64,000 bases of DNA from Eustoma russellianum (Eukaryota; Streptophyta; Magnoliopsida; Gentianales; Gentianaceae): assembly GCA_036186865.1 (NCBI GenBank), contig AP025062.1:7809581-7873580 (forward strand), in the 5' to 3' direction. The position numbers and the translations under genes are program-made. Of this stretch, positions 32,503 through 41,407 are shown one piece after another. Numbering within the stretch: position 1 is the stretch's first letter; every line of letters begins with the position of its first letter. The notes under the pieces are model-generated. The model searched no databases. It was given only the letters and a program-made list of their open reading frames with translations, and was not told the origin of the DNA.

Positions 32503-35500
32503 CTCAAGATAAATGGAGTAGCCAAAGAAGAAGGAACCAAATGGCTTATGGATAGCGGATGTTCAACGCACATGACCGGAGACAAGACATTGTTCACCAA
32601 GCTCAAGCTCCAAGATGGTGGAACGGTGCATTTTGGCAATGGGAGAGCAAAAATCCTTGGACATGGAGAAATGTGTAATTTTTCTTTTACTATTAATAAT
32701 GTATTATATGTAGAAGGGCTTAGGTATAATTTGATAAGTGTTAGCCAACTATGTGATGCTAATTTTCAAATTGAATTTGTGAAAAGATAATGTGTTGTGA
32801 AAAAGAACGATAAGATTGTTTTGGAGGCTATACGTAAAAATGATGTTTACAAATTTAGCACAAATGATTTGATATCACAAAATATTTCTTGCCTAGTTGC
32901 TAAAAATGATTTGACTCAATTATGGCATAGACGATTTGGACACATTAGTTTTAAAAATTTCAAAGAGATTTGCAAAAATGAAAAAGTCCAAGGTCTTCCA
33001 AAATTAAATTTCGAAAACCATGGCTTATGTGACACTTGTCAAAAGGCAAAGCTTGTTAAAACAAGCTTCATACCCGAAAGTGAAATCTCCACCACCAAAC
33101 CTCTACAATTGCTTCATATGGATTTGTATGGGGATATTTGTACGGCAAGTCTAAGTGAAAAATATTACACCTTTGTGGTGGTAGATGATTTCTCTAGGTA
33201 CACTTGGGTAATGTTCTTAGCTAAAAAGAACGATGCATGCCAAGAATTTATAAAGCCTTGTAAGAGATTAGAAAGTCAAAGAGAGGACACAATTAAAGAA
33301 ATTAGAAGTGATAGAGGTGGTGAGTTTGGTGGAGAATTTCAAGAATTTTGTGTATCCAAAGGGTATGGACACAATTTTTCAGCTCCAAGAAATCCTCAAC
33401 AAAATGGTATGCGGAAAGGAAAAATAGAACGCTTCAAGAAATGAGTAGAGCCATGCTAAATGAATTTGAGCTACCCAAGTTTTTTGGGGCCGAAGTGGTA
33501 AATACCGCTTTTCATGTGATCAATAGAGTTTATTTGAGACCATTTCTGAAAAAGACTCCTTATGAGCTTTGGAAAGGTAGAGTACCAAATATTGGTTATT
33601 TCAAGATATTTGGTTGTAAGTGTTTTATACTTAACACCAAAGATAACTTGGATAAACTCGACTTCAAAGCGGATGAAGGAATTTTTATGGGTTATGCTCA
33701 AATAGCAAGGCATTTAGAGTATATAATAAAAGAAGCATGAAAGTTGAAGTATCAATTCATGTCAAGTTTAGTGAACTCATTGAGGATAAATCAAACACTA
33801 ATGATGATGATGATGATTAAATAATTGAAGCCATATAGAGGAATTTGAGAATCCAAAAGGTACTATTGTTATTGATCTTAGGATTGATCCCCTTGAACCT
33901 AAGGTCGAAGATGAAGAAGTAGGAGGAGATGCCTCAAATTTACCGGATTCATATAAGTATAGGAAAGATCACCCTAAAGAGTTGATATTAGATGAAACTA
34001 GCCAAGGCATAATGACTAGGAGAAAATTCAATGAAAATGCCTTCATTTCACAAGTTGAGCCTAAAAATATAAAGGAGGCAATAAATGATGAAGATTGGGT
34101 ATTAGCTATGCAAGAAGAATTAAATCAATTTGAAAGAAGTGATGTTTGGGAATTAGTTGCTAAACCTAGTGATCATCCCGTAATTGGCACTAAATGGGTA
34201 TTTAGAAACAAAATGGATTATAAAGGAAACATCACTAGAAACAAAGCTAGGTTAGTAGCCCAAGGATATAGGCAAGAGGAAGGCATAGACTATGATGAGA
34301 CCTTTGCCCCCGTAGCTAGGTTAGAAGCTATTAGGATGCTATTAGCATATGCATGCTATAAGGATTTCAAACTATATCAAATGGATGTGAAATCCGCATT
34401 CTTTAATGGAATAATTCAAGAACAGATCTATGTAGCTCAACCTCTGGGATTTGAAAATCATGATTATCCAAATCATGTTTTCAAACTCAAAAAGGCCCTT
34501 TATGGACTTAAACAAGCTCCTAGGGCTTGTATGATAGGTTAAGTAACTTCCTACTTGAAAATGAGTTTTCAAGAGGAAAAGTCGACACTACTCTTTTTAT
34601 TAAAGAACAAAGAAACCATCAATTGCTTGTGCAAATTTATGTGGATGATATTAAATTTGGTGCTACTAATGATTCTCTTTGTGAGCATTTTGCAAAACTT
34701 ATGGAAGGAGAATTTGAAATGAGCATGATGGGTGAACTCAACTACTTTCTTGGTCTTCAAATCAAGCAAACTCAAGATGGAGTGTATATATCTCAAACGA
34801 AGTATACAAAGGATTTGCTCAAGAAGTACAAATTTGAGGATGGAAGAAGTGTGAGCACTCCAATAAGCACAAGTACAAAGCTTGACAAAGATGAAAAAGG
34901 AAAGCCGGTTGAGGTAACCAAATATAGGGGAATGATTGGTAGTTTACTCTATTTAACTGTTAGTAGGCCGGATATTTTGCATGATGTGTTCTTATGTGCT
35001 AGATTTCAATGTATGCCTAAGGAATCACATTTAATTGCTATTAAACGTATCTTTAGGTATTTGAAAGGAACCTTGAACTTTGGATTGTTTTATCCCAAAA
35101 ATGGTTGTTTTGATTTAAGAGGATATAGTGACTCCGATTATGCCGGAAATCTTGTCGATAGAAAAGGCACCTCTGGGACATGCCAATTCTTTGGAGATTG
35201 CTTAGTTTCTTAGTTCTCTAAGAAATAAAATAGTGTGTCACTTTCTACGGCAGAATCCGAGTATGTATCGGCGGCTTCGTATTGTGCACAACTACTTTGG
35301 ATGATCAACACCTTGAATGATTACAATGTTAAGTTCGACAAAGTTCCCATTCTATGTGACAACACATCAGCCATAAGTATAGCACAAAGCCCGGTTCATC
35401 ATAATAGGACAAAACACATTGAAGTAAGGCATCACTTCATAAGGGATTGCATCCAAAAAGGATTGATATGCATTGAATTTGTTCCAACAAATGACCAACT

Positions 35501-35582
35501 AGCGGATATCTTTACTAAATCCCTTCCCACTGAGACATTCGAATCAATTAGAACAAGATTAGGGATGATAAACCAAGGTTAG
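32503..35582 (+). pseudogene. pol: C3 pol: protease, integrase, reverse transcriptase, RNase H (few breaks)
   Basis: Protease: WLMDSGCSTHMTGD at about 32541-32582. Integrase zinc region: LWHRRFGHISFKNF ... LCDTCQKAK at 32920-33055. Integrase core: HMDLYGD, VVVDDFSRYTW, SDRGGEFGGEF and PQQNG at 33115-33405. RVT_2 reverse transcriptase: 34100-34900, with KARLVAQGYRQEEGIDYDET, QMDVKSAFFNG and the catalytic YVDDI at 34638-34652. RNase H: 35100-35560, with DSDYAG, STAESEY and DNTSAI, ending LADIFTKS ... MINQG at 35582. Breaks are a stop at 32788-32790, a frameshift near 33405, shifts near 33700-33980 and at 34530, and stops at 35211-35213 and near 35226. Confidence 0.94.
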
Positions 35583-35614
35583 AGGGTCAAAAAGGTCAAA
35601 AATGCAGATTCTTG

Positions 35615-35735
35615 CATACATCGATCGATGTATGTGGCAGTCCCAGAGACTGCTGTAAAAAAAGACATCGACCGATCTATGTCTAGGACATCGATCGATG
35701 AAGTCTCAAACATCGATCGATCGATGTCAGCGCGG
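35615..35735 (+). repeat. GATCGATC palindrome array between C3 pol and env-like gene
   Basis: Four copies (35618, 35665, 35688 and 35710 regions) of the ACATCGATCGAT-type palindrome that fills the C3 LTR array. It begins about 35 bp after the pol stop and lies 220 bp before the env-like ATG. Confidence 0.88.
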
Positions 35736-35952
35736 ACAGAAGATTAAATGATGCAATTCCTTTCTTCTTCCTCACTTCTCTCTCTCCAAAATCAAAATTC
35801 CTAAAACCCTCTTCCCCAAAAACGCCAAGAATCCCTCAAACACACTCAAAACTCTTGCAAAATCTTAAATTTGTTATCAAATCCAACATCAAATTTCCAA
35901 AAACTCATCAATTTCTTCTTATTTTCCGCAAAATCCGAAACCTAAACCTCAA

Positions 35953-37357
35953 ATGGCTTCAAAATCGAAACCTTCTTCCAAGAGAGCAAGAACTTCTCAT
36001 GAAAGTGAAAGTGAGGCACAACAATCACATCCTCAAGTGCCAACGGGGTCTAGAACGCAAGGATTGAGGAAGAATGCCACTTCTTCTCATAGCACTATGT
36101 TGACTGACACAAGGAGTAGACTAACCATCAACAACTTTCCATGGCTCAAGTTCTCAGAATACAAAGATGCTTTGAAAGAGCCAACTGGTACAGGTAAATT
36201 TGCCTATGTTACTCTTAGAGCCCAAATGGTATTCACTGAATGGGAGCACAAGAAGAGGGCTACCATTCCATTAAAATTGCTCAAAATTAAGGATATTCTG
36301 AGTAATGAAGATGACCAACATGTCTACCCGGTATACTAGAATGTTTTATGCAAATATGTGGGTAGATTATAGACATGGGGAGCCTTATGCTTTGAATACG
36401 ATCATAGAAGGAAATTTGTTGATGTTTACATCTAAGACCTTCAATGAATTACTTGAGGTTCCGGATGAGGGGTTGGAAGATTTTGATCCCTGGAGGTGGG
36501 ACACATATAAGTACCAAGTCTCTGAGGACGAGGTAAAGGCATTTCTTGGTTTTCACCCCACCAAGAACACAAATGACATGCCTTTGGTATATAGGGTGTT
36601 GTTAGCCATTGTGACTTTTTGTGTAAACGGCAAGTCGGCTAAACTCCTGAGCAATTTAGATTTCTACGTTGCCTATCGTATTGCTATGAAGGAGCCTTTA
36701 AATTTTGAGGAGATTGTGTTTGCAAATATGTTGGAAGTCGCCACCAAGAAATCAAAAGCGCTTCCATATAGAAATCTCATATATAGATTGCTTCAAAAAG
36801 CAAATGTGGAGTTGAATAATGAATTCATGGATCAAATTACCAACAAAGACTACTACACAAAAGCCAATATTCAATAAATCCACAAATCCCAGAAAGAGAC
36901 ACAAAAGCGGGGTGGCCAACCGGAACAAGACGAAGAGGAGCCTAAAGATCCTATCCCTCCACCATTTTCTACCGAACCTCCCATGACACCCTCTTCTCAT
37001 CCTTCACCACAACCGCCTCCACAACCAAGCTCCACTTCCAAAAAGGACAAAGGAAAAGTCCCTATGACAGAAGGAAGTGGGTAAGATGAAGAGTTCGATG
37101 CGGAGGCCAAAATTGACGACATTCGTCATACACTTGGTCAATAAGGGAAAGACTTGACCACGGAAGCAGCCTGTATTGATGACCTCCAAAAAGAGTATAA
37201 GAACCTTCAGGACCGTGTCAACACCATTGAAATGAAGGTTAACACTCAAGTCACGGCACTGCAAATGGAGTTGGATCTTCAGAAAACAAAATATCAAAAG
37301 CTAAAAACTAAACTCAAGGCGGCCCTCTCCGAATTGGGTTTCTCTTATGATGAATAG
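35953..37357 (+). pseudogene. C3 env-like / putative plant transposon protein with C-terminal coiled coil
   Basis: The ATG at 35953 gives MASKSKPSSKRARTSHESES, a basic N-terminus shared in style with E1 and E4. The conserved core (NNFPWLKFSEY, RMFYANMWVDY, FDPWRWDTYKYQ, LLAIVTFCVNGKSAK, NLDFYVAYRI) covers about 36130-36877. A Pro/Ser-rich linker follows (36900-37070), and the C-terminus (about 37150-37340) shows heptad-like spacing of Leu, Val and Met, consistent with a coiled coil. Breaks are a frameshift near 36310-36335 and TAA at 36875-36877, 37081-37083 and 37141-37143, the last three all at codons one C-to-T step from Gln. No convincing transmembrane segment is seen. Confidence 0.78.
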
Positions 37358-37489
37358 TAATTCTATATGATTCCCATTTTCCCCGTAGCTATAGATAGCA
37401 TTGAAGATGAGATTACCTTTGTATCTCATAAACTTCTTTATTAAATATTGGTATTATCTATTTTCTTGTTTCTTATTTTTGATGCTTTC

Positions 37490-37925
37490 AAAAAGGGGGA
37501 GAAGTAATTGCTATTGCTGGCATGATGGTTTAGCAGTAATTGGTATTGTTGGCATGATAGTTTAGTCGTAATTGGTAATTGTTTTGTTGGCATAATGGTT
37601 TAGTTGGCATGTTTGGGCATGTTTTGGCATATAGTTTGATTGAGCATTTGCTTGCTTTATGATGATATCTCTTGATATGCTTGTCATGATATTCGATATA
37701 TTGAAAGGATGAAAATATGAAATTTGATGCATGAATTGAGGGGGAGCATTTTGGTATTGATATCACATCTTGGGTAGATTGCATGTTGAAAATTTTTTTT
37801 TGATGTGTTCATATGATGAGGGAGCATGAACTAAGGGGGGTTGTAAAATATCAAGTTTAGTTGAAAATGTATAATGTAAAAACATCTTTTGAATCATGGT
37901 TTTGAAATCGTCAAAAAGGGGAGAT
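37490..37925 (+). promoter_or_regulatory. C3 polypurine tracts (multiple copies)
   Basis: AAAAAGGGGGAGAAG at about 37491-37505, GAGGGGGAGC near 37739, AAGGGGGG near 37835 and the final AAAAAGGGGAGAT ending at 37925 next to the 3' LTR. Repeated purine tracts before the 3' LTR are a Sirevirus trait. Confidence 0.82.
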
Positions 37926-39549
37926 TATTAAGTTATAAATTGTTTTGATGATGAAAAGATATTTTAAATGAGTTAAATTTGTGTTCGATACTTGATGCAA
38001 GATGAGAAAATCACACTATGTCAAAAATGGTTGAGATTGCAACTCACTGTCCAACATCGATCTCTCAGGCTAGGGACATCGATCGATCGATGTACTTCAG
38101 CCTCTGACATCGATCGATCGATGTCAGTCAGTAAGCATTCTGTCCAACATCGATCTCTTAACCCAGGGACATCGATCGATCGATGGAGAGACTTCGATCG
38201 ATCGATGTCATTCAGAAAGAAATCTGTCCAACATCAATCTCTCAGTCTGGGACATTGATTGATCGATGTCACTTCAGCCTCTAACATCGATCGATCGATG
38301 TCAGGCAGTGTCAAAAACTGCAATGTTCTGGAGGACATTGATCTCTCCCCTCAGGCACTTCGATCGATCGATGTCCCATAGAATTCAAATTTTCTGAACG
38401 TTGGAACAAAATCCAAGGGAGACTTATGATGTTTTCTCTTTCCAATCTTGCTCAAATTTCTTGTGGACTTTAACCCAACATATTACATGCTTCCTTGACT
38501 ATTGTATACATGTCTAAGATTCTCTAGGATGGCTATTCAAGATCAAATCACTCCATAGGGTGGCTAAAGACTATTTGGACATTTTCTTGACATTTTTGAA
38601 GATGAAGACTTGGTGGAGAGCCTCAAAAAGTGGTGAAATTCATCTATAAATAGAAGAGGCTTGGATGAGGCAAATACACACTTTCAACATCATCTAGCTT
38701 TATCTTTCATTGTTGTATAGTTCTCTCATACTTGTAAATTTGCTTAAAGCTTGTTTAGCTTTTCTTTGCTCTTCATTGTTGTATATTGAGAGCAAGTGAG
38801 TCAAACACAAGAGGAACCATAAATATTTGATCTCTTGCTTGTGCTTAGACTAGTGAGAAAGTGTGAACCTTAATATATTTCTTCAACCTACTGTGAAAAG
38901 TTCTTGAGGGAACTTTGTTGAAGTTGTGAGGTAGCAAGAAGTTGTTCTTGCTAAGAGCTGTAGTTGCTGTAGTCCCGAAACCTCGTTCCTAGAAGTCTTC
39001 GTTTGTTCTTTAAGTTCCTTTGTTGATTTTGCTTCAGTAATCCGTTTACGGTAGGTGTGGGTAAGCTGGCGGAGACCCTAGCTTAGAGTAACTAGCCTCT
39101 AAGGTTAGCGAGGTTCCCACTATATTGGGAAGAAGACAGGTGGGAGTGAGCTGAGCGAGAGCAAAGCAAACTCCAGTGGTGGGTTGTCGGTCTGGTAAGA
39201 GCTGTAGTTGCTGTAGTTGCACAAGTGTGTTTTGTACAAGAAATTGCTATTGTTGGTGCTTACACTAAGGTGTTAGTGTAAGTGTTGTTGTGGTTGTTCT
39301 TACTGTCTTTAACAAGAAGAGTAGTTGTTGAAAATCCACTTTTGGTAACGAAGTGGTAGTGGAGTAGAATCATTTACGATTCGAACCACTCTATATCCGG
39401 TATACTCAGTCATTACTTCTCATCTCCCATTCTTACTCTGATTTTGAATATCTTTTGAGTTGAGTCACGTAAGAAAAATTCCGAAAAAATTACCAAACAC
39501 TCTATTCACTCCCCCCCCCCCTCCTCTATAGTGTATTTCGGACCTAACA
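37926..39549 (+). repeat. C3 3' LTR (1624 bp, enlarged by a 222-bp insertion)
   Basis: Collinear with 29410-30722 but begins TATTAAG instead of TGTTAAG, carries the insert at 38974-39195 and has a slightly different palindrome array (38065-38385). Confidence 0.95.
38974..39195. mobile_element. Unclassified 222-bp insertion with 22-bp flanking duplication
   Basis: Flanked by identical 22-bp copies (38952-38973 and 39196-39217, starting TAAGAGCTG). The 5' LTR has only one copy of that stretch (30382-30403, one mismatch). The insert is non-AT-rich and has no poly(A), no obvious inverted repeats and no coding region. A duplication this long fits a retrotransposed or repair-inserted fragment, perhaps organelle DNA; the origin is not recognised. 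Confidence 0.85.
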
Positions 39550-39554
39550 CAACA

Positions 39555-40426
39555 GTCTAAATAGTCTCTCACAATCTTAACTCACCAAGAAGAAGACTGT
39601 TCTTCTTCTTACAACAATCACTCTCAACAACAAAGTAAAACTGTACAAAGTTTACAACTATCTTGAGAGCTTGAGCTTGAGAGAAAACTTGAGAGCATGA
39701 GATGTAGAAAGTTAGAGAAGAAGAGAAGAAAACCCTTTTTTTATCACTCTTGAGAATTCTTCCCGTTTGAAAACCTCTGTAGAGCCAATAATGGGCTTTG
39801 GCATCTTGTGATGGTACATCTTCATCATTGGAGATCTTCCCTTGGCATGTAGCAACACTTTTGGAGAGATTTCAAAAAGAAAGCCAAGAATGGAAACCTG
39901 GCATCTTCAGGTTTGAGGGAGAATCTGTGAAAATAGCACTAAAAGAAGAGGGTACAAATAGTCAACTGATGTTAGAAAGTGAAGCAAAAGACCTTTGTAA
40001 CGTTAGTCACATGAAGCGCCTAATGTGTTTAATGAACAAGCGTTCGAATTGACATGGAGCGCTTAATGTGAAAATAAACAGGCGTTTGAAGTCACATTAA
40101 GCGCCTTATATGGACAGCTTAAGGCGTTCGAAGTCACATGAAGCGCCTGATGTCAGCCTTCATGCTTGTTCGAACTAATTCTGACATTTCTCAGAAAGTT
40201 CTTGGTGTACGTGCCCATTTTGGGAGAAAAGTACTTTTGACTTGGTAGTACACATGAAGCGTCTAATGTAGGCGTTCAAAGTGTACTGCCTTTTTGCCAG
40301 AACACATGAAGCGCCTAATGTAGGCGTTCGAAGTATACTGACTTCCAACACTCTACATGAAGCGCCTAATCCACCGTTCGTAGTGCCAATTTGTGCAAAT
40401 CATCAAAACTTTAACATATTCTGACA
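39555..40426 (-). repeat. E4 5' LTR, distal part after C3 insertion
   Basis: Resumes with AGTCTAAATAGTCTCTC directly after the CAACA duplication and is collinear with 20630-21495. It includes the palindromic array at about 40000-40385 and ends at 40426. Confidence 0.93.
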
Positions 40427-40644
40427 TAGTATATATGCTAAAAAAACACTTACTATAATACTCATTTAATCTATGTAACGGAAGTCTTTAATATAAGCTA
40501 CTCAATTTTCACCGGTATTGTCATTATTTTAGATAAATTTATTTATTTTGCCTGATGAAAAATATACAAAAGAAAAATACGAGTTAAAACTTCATCGACA
40601 ACTATGCTTTAATTATATCATGATTATAAACAGTTAGTAGAATG

Positions 40645-40928
40645 AAGTTGCCACAGTTGTAGATATAAGTATTTTGAGAATACGCATTGACGTCCAATGG
40701 GTAACACTAGTTTTGATGGACGGTTTTGCTAAAATAGGAAATAATGAGACCATTATTTTAGTAAATGATGCAGAGACAGGCAGTGACATTGATCCACAAG
40801 AAGCTCAGCAAACTTTTGAAATAGCAGAAGCTGATTTGAGAAAAGCGGAACGAAAGAGACAAACCATTGAAGCAAATCTAGCTCTCCAACGAGATAGGAC
40901 ACGAGTCGAGGTTATCAATGCGGTTTAA
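40645..40928 (+). pseudogene. atpE: Nuclear copy of plastid atpE (C-terminal two thirds)
   Basis: The plastid gene atpE encodes the epsilon subunit of the chloroplast ATP synthase. This frame matches its C-terminal part: ILRIRIDVQWVTLVLMDGF, IGNNETIILVNDAE, GSDIDPQEAQQTFEIAEA, KRQTIEANLALQRDRTRVE, ending INAV and a stop at 40926-40928. The N-terminal third is missing, the sequence upstream of about 40645 is not atpE, and no atpB lies beside it. Several substitutions relative to conserved residues (for example Asp where Arg follows LAL in many plants) suggest drift after transfer. It is a plastid-to-nucleus insertion, not a functional gene. Confidence 0.9.
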
Positions 40929-40985
40929 TTTCATAACATGCAGAGACTTAATTCTTATAACAATTGCCAACATTGCTCTGATTTT

Positions 40986-41029
40986 TAAATTGACCGTACT
41001 TCTTATATTGTGAAGTACCAATTGATTGA
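40986..41029. repeat. 44-bp direct repeat, copy 1
   Basis: Shares ACTTCTTATATTGTGAAGTA and the following TTGATTGA with 41363-41406, with a few mismatches at the left end. Confidence 0.85.
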
Positions 41030-41087
41030 CACAGCTTGACGCAATTTTCATTAGGGTCATTGGAAAACAACATTTGTGTGTTTATAA

Positions 41088-41178
41088 CATATAGGTATGG
41101 TTGCGTACATCTAACCTCTCATACCTCAATATAGGCGAGAGCCTCTAAAACAATGAGTTAATTTTGTTGTTGTTGCTG
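41088..41178 (+). mobile_element. Candidate SINE 3' end with TTG-repeat tail
   Basis: The segment GGTATGGTTGCGTACATCTAA followed by a short stem-like stretch (ACCTC..TACC..GGCGAGAGCC) and a (TTG)n tail resembles the 3' region of tRNA-derived plant SINEs ending in TTG repeats. No box A or box B is visible upstream, so the copy is truncated at best. Confidence 0.45.
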
Positions 41179-41200
41179 CTCATAGTCTTAAAAATCAAAG

Positions 41201-41338
41201 TTTGTCCCTGGGATATATATATCGGTTTCTTGATACATTTCTCTTGGTCATGTGTTCATAATTGCTCAATTTGTTCCTAGGATATAAATATCGGTTTCTT
41301 GATACATTTCTCTTGATCATATGTTCATAATTGCTCAA
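41201..41338. repeat. Two tandem copies of a 69-bp unit
   Basis: Units at 41201-41269 and 41270-41338 differ at only a few sites. Both contain ATCGGTTTCTTGATACATTT and end ATTGCTCAA; a third copy begins at 41339 and stops. Confidence 0.92.
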
Positions 41339-41362
41339 TTTGTTGACACAACAATTTGTCGT

Positions 41363-41406
41363 TAAATTGGATGCACTTCTTATATTGTGAAGTAGCAGTT
41401 GATTGA
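41363..41406. repeat. 44-bp direct repeat, copy 2
   Basis: Second copy of 40986-41029, ending two bases before the element B LTR. Confidence 0.85.
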
Positions 41407-41407
41407 T

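Larger units (their letters stand above)
29410..39549 (+). mobile_element. C3: second Sirevirus-type copia family, nested in E4 LTR (10,140 bp)
   Basis: The flanking duplication is CAACA (29405-29409 and 39550-39554). LTRs are 29410-30722 and 37926-39549. The interior holds a primer site, gag, pol and an env-like gene in Sirevirus order. It is related to E1/E4 in protein but its LTRs and palindromic motifs differ, so it is a separate family. Two stops in gag, a few frameshifts in pol and stops in the env-like gene make it inactive, although it is the best preserved copia copy here. Confidence 0.95.
20169..40426 (-). mobile_element. E4: Sirevirus-type copia element, minus strand, interrupted by C3
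   Basis: This is the same family as E1, in the opposite orientation. From right to left it has a 5' LTR (split at 29409/39555 by C3), primer site, gag, pol, env-like gene, polypurine tract and 3' LTR. The flanking duplication is TAATA (20164-20168) against TAGTA (40427-40431), one mismatch. Without C3 and its target duplication the element is about 10.1 kb. Genes are less decayed than in E1 but still broken, so the copy is inactive. Confidence 0.94.
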
